Part shown: positions 35,757-44,017 of the stretch, piece after piece | Layout of the letters: each line of letters starts with the position of its first letter | Numbering within the stretch: position 1 is the stretch's first letter | Source of the DNA: Desulfobacula sp. | Lineage (GTDB): Bacteria; Desulfobacterota; Desulfobacteria; Desulfobacterales; Desulfobacteraceae | DNA length: 64,000 nt | Assembly: GCF_030145145.1 (NCBI RefSeq) | Contig: NZ_JAQYWD010000029.1 | Coordinates: 1 to 64,000, forward strand | Direction: 5' to 3' | Made by a program: the position numbers and the translations under genes | Notes under the pieces: model-generated | The model's input: the letters and a program-made list of their open reading frames with translations, nothing else | Database searches by the model: none | Told to the model about the DNA's origin: nothing

Positions 35757-37409
35757 TTAAAGGGTTTGAACCAGGGTTGAAAGTTTGGGGAGTTTATCGG
35801 TATTCAACCCTGTGATGATTTTTTTTAAAGAGGTTACCGCATCAGGGATATATGCTTCAAACTGCGGTTTCATTTTTACCTGGCTCAAAAAACTGAAAGC
35901 CCCCAGAAATTGTAAGTTTCTGGTCAAACAGCAATAATGATACCCCTCTGAAAAATGGTGACTTTCCCCCGGGGTCAACCGTAATTTTTCCATGGTATAG
36001 TGTAACAGATCTGTTTGCATTTGATCGTTCAACTTAACATACGGGTCCATCAATAAAGATGCAAGATCATATTGCAGCGGTCCCTGCCTGGCAGATTGAA
36101 AATCAATAAAAAACGGGTGATTATTGTGGATCATAATATTTCTGGACTGCATATCCCGGTGCATCAGCCCCATAAATCCATGTTTCAGGGCATGGTCTGA
36201 GACATGATAAAATTCAGTTAAAAATTCATGAAAGCAAATGTCTAATTTTAAATACCCCTGAATGAACGCCTCCATGAAATACCGGCATTCCTTTTCGATG
36301 ATCACTTGTCTGGAATATGTTTCGGTCTGACAGGTCCATTCCGGTTTAAACCCTTGAAGACCCTTGATGGAAAACTCTAGGGCAAGGTCAATCACGCGTT
36401 TGTACATCGTTAACGTGGCAGGGGCACTCGGTTGCTGTTTGACCCAGGTTTCCAGGTGGATATCACCCAGGTCATCAAGAATGACCATGCCGGAAAGCGC
36501 ATCATAACCGAGAATGCGGGGTACGGGGATGTCCTTTGAAAAAAGATGATTGCCAATGTGAAGAAAAGCGTTCAATTGGCGGAGTCTGTCACTGTCCGGC
36601 ATGCAGATGCCATGGTCACCGATAATGTTTGACTGCTTGTGATAGGTTGCCCGGTACCATCGCCGGTCTGATCCGTCACCGGCAAGGGGATGAATGTCTA
36701 TATTTTTAATGTCGTCCTGTTTGATCCCGAATTGGGATGCCGCCAATTGGAGAAGGGAGGTCATTGAATAGGATGCAGGTGTCCCGATATCCGACCAGAA
36801 AAGATTTTTTTCTACAAATGCGGTCACCTGGCGTTGATGGCTGAGACCCTGATATACCGCGATGCTTGAAAATGATTTTTGAGGGGGAAAATAATCAAAA
36901 ATCCGGGGCGACAACACCTGAATACCGGTAAAGGCAAGCCCGTCTGTTTTTGAATGAAAATTGCGGACATACCCCTGATCATCAATACTGACTTTATTGA
37001 AGTCCTTATGGTCATGAAGGACAAGGGTTGCAAGACTTTTTGACTGGGTATGAAACGCATAGACCCGGTTCAGATCAAGATTTGAAATGATATCGGAATT
37101 GATTACAAAAAAAGGCGCATCGTTTAAAAAAGGCCTGGCATTGGCAATGGCGCCGCCCGTGTCAAGGAGAACCGGTTCATGGAGTATCCGGATCGGTACA
37201 GGCGCGTTGAGTTCAGTGACAAAGCGGTCTATCTGGTCATGTAAATGATGGGTGTTGATCAGGATCTGGTCACAGCCATTGTCCACCAGTTGGTTGATGA
37301 CATGTTCCAGTATGGGTTTGGACATCACCGTAAACAAGGGCTTTGGGATTTTCTGGGTGTAGGGTAAGAGCCGGGTGCCGAACCCTGCCGAAAGAATAAG
37401 TGCTTTCAT
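35757..37409 (-). CDS. MurU-AmgK-like fusion: sugar-1-phosphate nucleotidyltransferase and sugar kinase
   Basis: From the ATG at 37409, just after the plsB stop, the protein is 550 aa. Residues 1-235 are a nucleotidyltransferase, MKALILSAGFGTRLLPYT, PKPLF, LDTGGAIANARPF, NSDI, like MurU. Residues 240-550 are an aminoglycoside-phosphotransferase-fold kinase, GSDRRWYRA, LMHRDMQSRNIMIHN and IDFQSARQGPLQYDLASLL, like AmgK. In Pseudomonas AmgK phosphorylates MurNAc/GlcNAc at C1 and MurU makes UDP-MurNAc, bypassing de novo synthesis. Here both steps may lie in one chain. A NamZ-like muramidase gene at 40704 could supply the sugar. Confidence 0.82.
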   Translation of the reverse strand: MKALILSAGFGTRLLPYTQKIPKPLFTVMSKPILEHVINQLVDNGCDQILINTHHLHDQIDRFVTELNAPVPIRILHEPVLLDTGGAIANARPFLNDAPFFVINSDIISNLDLNRVYAFHTQSKSLATLVLHDHKDFNKVSIDDQGYVRNFHSKTDGLAFTGIQVLSPRIFDYFPPQKSFSSIAVYQGLSHQRQVTAFVEKNLFWSDIGTPASYSMTSLLQLAASQFGIKQDDIKNIDIHPLAGDGSDRRWYRATYHKQSNIIGDHGICMPDSDRLRQLNAFLHIGNHLFSKDIPVPRILGYDALSGMVILDDLGDIHLETWVKQQPSAPATLTMYKRVIDLALEFSIKGLQGFKPEWTCQTETYSRQVIIEKECRYFMEAFIQGYLKLDICFHEFLTEFYHVSDHALKHGFMGLMHRDMQSRNIMIHNNHPFFIDFQSARQGPLQYDLASLLMDPYVKLNDQMQTDLLHYTMEKLRLTPGESHHFSEGYHYCCLTRNLQFLGAFSFLSQVKMKPQFEAYIPDAVTSLKKIITGLNTDKLPKLSTLVQTL

Positions 37410-37413
37410 GGGA

Positions 37414-40059
37414 TTAGGACGCAATCAAAAGAAGTAACCGGTCAAGAATGTTTTTATAATAGTCAATCTTTATATGATCCTCAGACCCGTTAACCCCGTT
37501 TTTAGTAAAATAATTGACGGCATTGCGGTAATTGACCAGGGATAAGGATTCTTTGAACGTGATGAGTTTGCCTTTATACAGTTTTGTTCCCTTGGCATGG
37601 ATTTTTTTGATGCGTTCTTTTTCCCCATGTTTATCGACGGCATATTTTTCAAAGTAAAGCAGGGTGGTTTTGTACGATTCGAAAAAAGGCTGGAGAAAGG
37701 CGGCAAACCATTTGAGCTTCCTTAATCCTTTGGAAGTGATGCGAAACACATCCGGTAAACGCGAATCCGGCACAAGGATCCCGTCATTTATAAATCCCTT
37801 TATGCACATGGAGATATTTTCTTCATAGGTGGTCTCTTCGTCAAAGAAAAATTCATCTGTAAATATTTTTTCCAGGAAGGTATACCTGAGCACAAGGTCT
37901 GAAGAGGAAAATTGAAACCTGTCCGCTTCAAGTATGGCAACAGCCGTGTACGCATAATTGATAAAAAAGGAGATCACGGAATTTTTATAATAGTCGAGAA
38001 TTGCCCGTTTGTTATTTTTTACAATAAAAACGGTATTTTCTGTGATGTCATCATCATCTTCATCGGCAAGTTCGATAAAATTTCTGGAAATAAAGTCGTT
38101 GATGACAGAGTTCAGTGAATTATCCGCATCCATTAACAGTGTATCGGAAAGCTCGGCATTCATGAAGGTCAATATATTCATATACGTGGTGACCCCGGCC
38201 ATCAATTGTTTTTTTGCAAACGTGTTTTTGGAGCAGTTCAGGACCGCACTGGCAATGATACCATGGGGGGTGACAACCGCATTAGCATTGATGGCATTGA
38301 TCAGTTTATAGCCAAAACTTTTTATAAATTTTATATAGTCTTCCCTGGAAGTTTTGGAAAGATCAATATTTTTTTCCCGGATATACTCTTTGATGGAGAT
38401 GGGGTCATCAAATCTCATATAGACCTTGCCGTATTTTTTCTTTAAAAATTTGCGGGCATTGATAAGACCCTTTAATGTTTCCGGTGTTTTTTTACCCCCC
38501 TCGATCTCCTTTAGATACACATCTTCTTCAAGCACACGGTCATAGCCGATAAAAACGGGTACAAAATACAGATTGTCACAGGCACCATTGAGATACGCAT
38601 TAATGAGCATGGCAAGACCACCGGGTCTCGGACTTAATAGTTTTCCCGTCCGGCTTCTGCCGCCTTCGATGAAAATTTTGATATTAAAGCCTTCGTACAG
38701 CAGTTTTTCCAGGTAGGCAGCGAAAATTTTTGCATACAGCGGGGCGCCTTTAAATGTCCGTCGGAGAAAAAAAGCCCCCCCTCCCCTGAATAACGGTCCT
38801 AACGGCCAGAACGACAGGTTTTTGCCGGCGGCAATGTGGGGGCAGGGCATATTGTTTCTCAGCATGACATAGGGCAATAAAAGGTAGTCCAGATGGCTTT
38901 TATGGCAAGGCACCAGGATGAGGGGGGCCTCGGTTGATTTTTCTCTCATCCGGCTGATTTCATCCTGGTTGAGCACCAGATCTTCAAAAATATTTTTAAA
39001 CACCCAGGTTAACAGCCAGTTGCCGAAATTGATGACCTGAAGATTGTAGTTCGCAGCAATTTCTTTGATATATCCGGCCGCTTTTTTATGGGTTTTACTC
39101 AAGGTAAGGTTATTTTCCAAGGCATATTGCGCCAGGTCTTCCCGTAAAGATTTCCGGGTTAAAATATCTTCAGTGATTTCCTGCCGTGATTTTAAAACCG
39201 GGCCGGTAATACTTTTTCTCTGTCGGTTCAGGATGTCCACTAGAAGGTTTCTTAATCTGTGGGCCTGAAATTCCGAATCCAGCTGTTCAATTTCAGGCTG
39301 GCGGATAAATTGATTTAAATTGACCGGATTTGCCAGTTCAACCCTTATTTTTTCCGGCTTTTTTAACATGGTAAAAAAGAGTTTTATCAGCCCGGGTTTC
39401 TCATGGGTGCCAAAAAAAATATCAGCCAGGGTTGGATCTTTTCTCATGGGCTTTGTGATATAAATGATGCCTTCCGGGATAATCATGATGGTTTTATCAA
39501 TGGTTTTTTGAAGCTCGATCAAAAGAAGAAGGGGATCAGGGGTCGATTTGATAAATCGTTTATAGAAATCTTCTTCTTCAATCAGGCAGACAAAGCCGGA
39601 TTTGCCGTTTAATAACTCTTTTGTGGCATATCCTGTTGTATAGGGATCTTTGAAGTGGAAGTGGTGAAAAAAATAATCCATATGGCACAGAAAGATTTGA
39701 AACAATCGCTTTACCGGCAAGAGAAAAAAGAACCGGAAATCAAACCCGATCTGGGGATAGGGCAGATCCAGGGATTTTAATTTAGTGTGATAATACAAAA
39801 AATCCAGGACCCGCTTATTTTTACTGGCATAAACAACAATATTGTCCTTGTCCAGGGTTTTTATTTTTTCTATGTTGTGATCATCAAAATTCAGCTTGTT
39901 GATCCATCGTTTCATCAGCTTTTGAATAAAATATCCGGAATTGCCGGGGTAAAAACATAGAAAATAATCATAGGTGTTGCCCAGCAGGTAATCAATCAAC
40001 TTGCGAAGCTTAAGCCACAATAGTGCTGGAAGGCCTTTAAGCTTTTGAAATAATGCCAT
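37414..40059 (-). CDS. plsB: Glycerol-3-phosphate acyltransferase PlsB
   Basis: An 881-aa protein, a little longer than E. coli PlsB (807 aa). Acyltransferase motifs are VPCHKSHLDYLLLPY (the HX4D pair), GGAFFLRRTFKGAPLYAKIF, FIEGGRSRTGKLLSPRPG and VPVFIGYDRVLE. PlsB attaches the first acyl chain to glycerol-3-phosphate at the inner membrane. The N-terminal ~300 residues contain a second, weaker acyltransferase-like stretch (HMDYFFHHFHFKDPY, IPEGI) in which the HX4D motif is not clearly kept. The ATG at 40059 is the first in frame. It leads the minus-strand series down to 33589. Confidence 0.9.
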   Translation of the reverse strand: MALFQKLKGLPALLWLKLRKLIDYLLGNTYDYFLCFYPGNSGYFIQKLMKRWINKLNFDDHNIEKIKTLDKDNIVVYASKNKRVLDFLYYHTKLKSLDLPYPQIGFDFRFFFLLPVKRLFQIFLCHMDYFFHHFHFKDPYTTGYATKELLNGKSGFVCLIEEEDFYKRFIKSTPDPLLLLIELQKTIDKTIMIIPEGIIYITKPMRKDPTLADIFFGTHEKPGLIKLFFTMLKKPEKIRVELANPVNLNQFIRQPEIEQLDSEFQAHRLRNLLVDILNRQRKSITGPVLKSRQEITEDILTRKSLREDLAQYALENNLTLSKTHKKAAGYIKEIAANYNLQVINFGNWLLTWVFKNIFEDLVLNQDEISRMREKSTEAPLILVPCHKSHLDYLLLPYVMLRNNMPCPHIAAGKNLSFWPLGPLFRGGGAFFLRRTFKGAPLYAKIFAAYLEKLLYEGFNIKIFIEGGRSRTGKLLSPRPGGLAMLINAYLNGACDNLYFVPVFIGYDRVLEEDVYLKEIEGGKKTPETLKGLINARKFLKKKYGKVYMRFDDPISIKEYIREKNIDLSKTSREDYIKFIKSFGYKLINAINANAVVTPHGIIASAVLNCSKNTFAKKQLMAGVTTYMNILTFMNAELSDTLLMDADNSLNSVINDFISRNFIELADEDDDDITENTVFIVKNNKRAILDYYKNSVISFFINYAYTAVAILEADRFQFSSSDLVLRYTFLEKIFTDEFFFDEETTYEENISMCIKGFINDGILVPDSRLPDVFRITSKGLRKLKWFAAFLQPFFESYKTTLLYFEKYAVDKHGEKERIKKIHAKGTKLYKGKLITFKESLSLVNYRNAVNYFTKNGVNGSEDHIKIDYYKNILDRLLLLIAS

Positions 40060-40276
40060 TATTTTTCCTTTAAAGGATTTTTCGATAAATGATATGCCCT
40101 CCCGTTAATTACCAAAGGTTCATGGGAATGGCAATCTTAAAATAGCCTTAAAATAGCCTTGAAAAAAACAAAGGCCTGTGCTATTTTTCTGCATCCTATG
40201 GTGACAATTTCCACATTTGTTTTTTTTGTAAATGAATGATTTTGTACTTTAATTAAAATGTTAGGAGGACCTCTTT

Positions 40277-40543
40277 ATGAAAACGTTAATTGGTGGAGCG
40301 ATTGCAGTTCTTCTGGGTGTTGTGGGTTTGGCTGTCTGGTTCGGTGAATTCTTAGCGCTTCTGGCAGGGTGTATCCCCATCGTTCTTCTCCTGGGTGGTG
40401 GCCTTGCACTTTATCTGGGGTTTGACGAGCTGAAAGATTCCTGGAAAAAAGATGAGGGTGTTGACGCTCCTTCACCCCAGGATGATAAGGCTAAAATCGA
40501 AAAACTTGAAAAAGAACTGAACGACCTGAAAAAAGCAAAATAA
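40277..40543 (+). CDS. Small membrane protein with charged tail (MamI-like hydrophobic hairpin)
   Basis: An 88-aa protein with two glycine-rich hydrophobic helices (about 4-24 and 28-48) joined by FGEFLA, then a charged tail ending in a short coiled coil (IEKLEKELNDLKKAK). AGGAGG lies 9 bp before the ATG and a strong terminator follows, so this is a stand-alone, probably well-expressed gene. The helix pattern, with LGVVGLAVW and IVLLLGGGLAL, recalls the small magnetosome membrane protein MamI, but no other magnetosome gene is present and the likeness may be generic. Best treated as a membrane protein of unknown function. Confidence 0.75.
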   Translation: MKTLIGGAIAVLLGVVGLAVWFGEFLALLAGCIPIVLLLGGGLALYLGFDELKDSWKKDEGVDAPSPQDDKAKIEKLEKELNDLKKAK

Positions 40544-40560
40544 GCCATTCAGATAGACCC

Positions 40561-40600
40561 ATCAAAAAAAAGCCCGCTTTATCGCGGGCTTTTTTTTGAT
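40561..40600. terminator. Bidirectional rho-independent terminator
   Basis: Seventeen-bp perfect arms end in AGCCCGC and GCGGGCT around a TTTATC loop, flanked by A8 and T8. It can end the plus-strand gene stopping at 40543 and the minus-strand NamZ-like gene stopping at 40704. Confidence 0.93.
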
Positions 40601-40703
40601 GGCAAAGGCCCACGACCATCCCCGTGATCCCATGAGGGTTTCAGCGGGTGGGATAAGATGGGATGTAATTAACCCCCGGTGCCATATATCTTCCTGCTGT
40701 AAA

Positions 40704-41879
40704 TCATTCATACAAACGGTACTTTTTTGAACAATCGTTAAATTGTTCCAGTTCTTTTTTCCATTGATCTGATACCAGCGCTAAATTTTTAAAATCCACC
40801 AGGTTTTTGCGAAGTGTTTTACTGCCAAGAATCAGATCTATGGGTAGTTTTTCAAATTCATATTCATACGGGGGGGATTTAAATTTAACGTCATCCGGAT
40901 GAAATTTGAACATCAGCTGCAGTAAGATCAAAGCGGAAATATATGGTTTGAAATCAATGGGTGAGGTGACATGAAGGTGAAACCCTTTGCAGACACGACC
41001 CTGCCATTTTCCCGAGGTGGGTTCAAAATGAACCGGACGAAGCCAGGCCCCTTTTATCACCTTATCTGCCTGGGCCTTTATCTTTTTTGGATCCAGAAAA
41101 GGGGCCCCGAATTGTTCGAAAGGCAGTGTGGTACCGCGTCCCTCTGAGATATTGGTGCCTTCAAAGATGACCTGTCCGGGATAAACCATGCAGGATTGCG
41201 GTGTCGGCAGATTGGGGGAGGGGGGAATCCAGACAAGACCGGTATCCTGCCAATACATTTGTCTTTTCCAGCCGTTCATGGGAATAATGGTCAGGTCACA
41301 TCCCAGATGAAATTCCCGGTTGAACAACTGGGATATTTCCCCGATGGTCAATCCATGCCGCATGGGAATCGGAAATCTACCCACAAAAGAGGCAAACGCT
41401 TCGGATAAAACATTGCCCTCTACCTGAGTGCCGCCAATGGGATTGGGTCGGTCCAGTATGACTACCCGCTTATGCAACTTTGCTGCCATCTCAAGACAAA
41501 AGGATACGGTATAAATAAAGGTATAGACCCGGGTGCCAACATCCTGAATATCAATCAGCAGCACATCAATTGGGTCAAACATGTCTTTGCTGGGGATTCT
41601 GGTATCCTTATACAAACTGAATACCGGGATATTCAAGTCGGGTTCCATAAAGTGGCCGGATTCAACCATGTTGTCCTGTTTTTCCCCATGAAATCCATGC
41701 TGGGGAGAAAATAGGATTTTTAACTGCCCCGGAAAAATGTGGTCAATCAGTCTGGATGCATGGGTGAAATGATGGTCAACCGAAGCGGGATTGCATAGCA
41801 GGCCAAGCCGTTTTCCCTTTAAATAATCCGGTGGATTTGTGATGAGGTTTTCAAGGCCGGTGAAGATACGTTTTTTCAT
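40704..41879 (-). CDS. Exo-beta-N-acetylmuramidase NamZ-like (DUF1343)
   Basis: A 391-aa DUF1343 protein. It has KGKRLGLLCNPASVD, FSPQHGFHGEKQDNMVES, DVLLIDIQDVGTRVYTFIYT, VVILDRPNPIGGTQVEGNVL, MRHGLTIGEISQLF and FEGTNISEGRGTTLPFEQFGAPF, all strong family blocks. Characterised members (NamZ) release terminal MurNAc from peptidoglycan fragments. No clear signal peptide is seen, so it may act in the cytoplasm on imported muropeptides, or be exported another way. The MurU-AmgK-like gene nearby would convert free MurNAc to UDP-MurNAc, forming a recycling route. It is transcribed alone on the minus strand. Confidence 0.88.
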   Translation of the reverse strand: MKKRIFTGLENLITNPPDYLKGKRLGLLCNPASVDHHFTHASRLIDHIFPGQLKILFSPQHGFHGEKQDNMVESGHFMEPDLNIPVFSLYKDTRIPSKDMFDPIDVLLIDIQDVGTRVYTFIYTVSFCLEMAAKLHKRVVILDRPNPIGGTQVEGNVLSEAFASFVGRFPIPMRHGLTIGEISQLFNREFHLGCDLTIIPMNGWKRQMYWQDTGLVWIPPSPNLPTPQSCMVYPGQVIFEGTNISEGRGTTLPFEQFGAPFLDPKKIKAQADKVIKGAWLRPVHFEPTSGKWQGRVCKGFHLHVTSPIDFKPYISALILLQLMFKFHPDDVKFKSPPYEYEFEKLPIDLILGSKTLRKNLVDFKNLALVSDQWKKELEQFNDCSKKYRLYE

Positions 41880-41929
41880 AAATTCCTTATGTTCATTAAC
41901 TCAAATTTCAGGGTTGGCCATTTATGCCT

Positions 41930-42012
41930 GGGGTCAGGCTTTCTTTATGGCACTTTTTACCCGTCTGGTCATAAAATAGTGATAAAAAGTACCATAAAGA
42001 AAGCCTGACCCC
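41930..42012. repeat. REP-like inverted repeat (GGGGTCAGGCTT family), copy 2
   Basis: Thirty-base arms (41930-41959 and 41983-42012) pair at 29 of 30 positions around a 23-nt loop. The outer 12 bases, GGGGTCAGGCTT, are shared with the copy at 4336, while the inner stem differs. The right flank, ATTAAAGCtaAAGGTCGAAAG, resembles the flank of the half copy at 59454. It lies between the NamZ-like gene and hisC. Confidence 0.85.
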
Positions 42013-42078
42013 GTCGATTAAAGCTAAAGGTCGAAAGTTGAGTTCATTAATTGTTCAGGGTCTTTCCTATCATAATCG

Positions 42079-42111
42079 TTGACAAAATTTCAAATCCTAA
42101 CTAAATATAAT
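42079..42111 (+). promoter_or_regulatory. Possible promoter of the hisC-cmk-rpsA group
   Basis: TTGACA (42079-42084) and a perfect TATAAT (42106-42111) lie 29 bp before the hisC ATG. The 21-bp spacing is too long for a standard sigma-70 promoter, so the -10 may work with a weak -35 or the pair may be coincidence. Confidence 0.35.
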
Positions 42112-42139
42112 TCTTTTTATGTTTTAGGAGAATCAGGTC

Positions 42140-43231
42140 ATGAAATTTAAAACCAGCGATCAGATCGCCACCATTAAACCGTATGTGCCGGGCAAACCGC
42201 TCAAGGAAGTTGAAAGAGAATACCATATTTCAAATCCCGTCAAGCTTGCTTCCAATGAAAATCCCCTGGGATTCTCCCCCCGGGTGCATGATGCCGTCAA
42301 CCAACAGATGAAGGATATGAACCGGTACCCTGAATCTTCCGCCTATATTTTAAGCAATAAACTTGCCGGAAAATTTCACGTTCAACCACAGAATATGGTT
42401 TTGGGAAATGGGTCTGACGATATTATTTCACTTTTGGCTCATGGCTTTTTAAATCCCGGGGATGAGGCTGTTATGCCCCTGCCGTCTTTTTTGATGTACG
42501 AAATCAGTGTTAAGACCGCCAAAGGGGTGCCGGTTATGGTTCCTTTAGCGGATTATGCCACAAATCTGGAGGGTCTTGTTGATGCCATTTCCCCTAAAAC
42601 AAGATTGATTTTTATTACCAACCCGTTTAATCCCACCGGCAGCACGATAACCTGGGATGAATTCAATGAATTTTCACAAACCGTACCGGATGATGTCATT
42701 ATGGTTGTGGATGAAGCCTATATCGAGTTTGTAAGAGATGATGCGGTTTATAATTCTTTAACACACCCCTTACAGGATCCAAGGATCGTGACCCTTAGAA
42801 CATTTTCCAAGGCCTATGGACTTGCAGGATTCAGGGTCGGGTACGGCATAATGGATGCTGAAATTGCTGAAGTTTTAAACCGGATCCGGCAGCCGTTTAA
42901 TGTGAACAGTCTTGCCCAGGTTGCGGCGGCGGCTGCCCTTGATGATGAGGTGTTTTTTACTAAAAGTATCCAGGCCACCCATGAGGGCCTTGATTTCCTG
43001 TTTGATGCGCTTGAAACCATGGGGATTCGCTGTTTGCCGACGCAGTCTAATTTTTTGATGCTGGATCTTGAAACAGATGCCACACAGGTGTTTGAAGAAC
43101 TGCTGAAACAGGGGGTGATTGTAAGATCAATGACTTCCTATGGGTATGATACGTTCATCCGGGTGAATACGGGAACAAAACAGGAGAACCTTATTTTTAT
43201 TCAGGCATTGAAACGCGTTTTAAAAAGGTAA
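42140..43231 (+). CDS. hisC: Histidinol-phosphate aminotransferase
   Basis: A 363-aa fold-type I PLP aminotransferase. It shows KLASNENPLGFSP at the N-terminus, VLGNGSDDIISLLAHGFLNPGDEAV, ITNPFNPTGSTI, VDEAYIEF, and RTFSKAYGLAGFRVGYG with the PLP lysine, the usual HisC blocks. It converts imidazole-acetol phosphate to histidinol phosphate; close relatives also accept aromatic substrates. TTTAGGAGAATCAGGTC precedes the ATG. It is followed 9 bp later by cmk, an arrangement common in this bacterial group. Confidence 0.92.
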   Translation: MKFKTSDQIATIKPYVPGKPLKEVEREYHISNPVKLASNENPLGFSPRVHDAVNQQMKDMNRYPESSAYILSNKLAGKFHVQPQNMVLGNGSDDIISLLAHGFLNPGDEAVMPLPSFLMYEISVKTAKGVPVMVPLADYATNLEGLVDAISPKTRLIFITNPFNPTGSTITWDEFNEFSQTVPDDVIMVVDEAYIEFVRDDAVYNSLTHPLQDPRIVTLRTFSKAYGLAGFRVGYGIMDAEIAEVLNRIRQPFNVNSLAQVAAAAALDDEVFFTKSIQATHEGLDFLFDALETMGIRCLPTQSNFLMLDLETDATQVFEELLKQGVIVRSMTSYGYDTFIRVNTGTKQENLIFIQALKRVLKR

Positions 43232-43240
43232 AAACGACAC

Positions 43241-43912
43241 ATGGGAACCAGAATTATCACCATTGACGGCCCTGCCGGTGCGGGTAAAACCACTGTCAGC
43301 CATTTGTTGTCCCAAAAGCTTGGGTGTGTCTATGTTGACACCGGTGCCCTTTACAGGGGGGTTGCCTTTGAAATTCAACAACAGAAAGTTGAATGGGAAA
43401 ATGATGCGGTTTTGGAAAATTTTTTAAAGACACTGGATCTATATTTTGTGATGGAAAACCAGGCGTTTGTTTTAATGTCCTCAGGAAAAAATATTTCTCC
43501 GTTTATCCGGACATCTGACATCGCCCTTCTGGCATCTGCTTGTTCTGGAAAACCACAGGTTCGGGCAGCGCTTTTGGATATTCAAAGACACATTGCCCGG
43601 ACAACCGATGCGGTATTTGAAGGCAGAGATATGGGAACGGTGGTTTTCCCGGAAGCGGCCTGTAAATTTTTTCTTGTTGCGGATTTAAGCGTTCGCGCGA
43701 AACGGCGTTATGATGAAATGCCGGATGAAGCAAAAGATATTCACCAGGTTCAACAGGAAATGGCGCTGAGGGATAACAATGATATTCACCGGGAAACGGC
43801 ACCTCTCAAACCGGCAGCAGATGCCATAGAAATTGATGCCTCTTTTATGACCGCTGACCAGGTGGTTGAAAAAATGCTTGGGATTATTGAAAAAGCAGGT
43901 AAGACGCAATAA
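43241..43912 (+). CDS. cmk: Cytidylate kinase
   Basis: A 223-aa (d)CMP kinase. The P-loop is DGPAGAGKTTVS near the N-terminus, followed by DTGALYRGVA, the FEGRDMGTVVFPEA block with the lid arginines, and the RDNNDIHRETAPLKPA motif. It phosphorylates CMP and dCMP for nucleotide supply. It sits between hisC and rpsA; cmk-rpsA linkage is classical in proteobacteria. A 105-bp gap with an AT-rich stretch precedes rpsA, which may have its own promoter. Confidence 0.95.
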   Translation: MGTRIITIDGPAGAGKTTVSHLLSQKLGCVYVDTGALYRGVAFEIQQQKVEWENDAVLENFLKTLDLYFVMENQAFVLMSSGKNISPFIRTSDIALLASACSGKPQVRAALLDIQRHIARTTDAVFEGRDMGTVVFPEAACKFFLVADLSVRAKRRYDEMPDEAKDIHQVQQEMALRDNNDIHRETAPLKPAADAIEIDASFMTADQVVEKMLGIIEKAGKTQ

Positions 43913-44017
43913 TTTTATTGATTTTTTTATTTTCATTTGGTATAAAAAAGAATTGTACTTGTCTATATTTCGTTCTTTTTAGAGAAGTGCAAAATACGTT
44001 TAGGGAGATTAATATTA

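Noticed and set aside
40277-40543. Firm assignment of this gene as mamI
   Set aside because: The likeness rests on a hydrophobic glycine-rich hairpin only, and no magnetosome genes are nearby.
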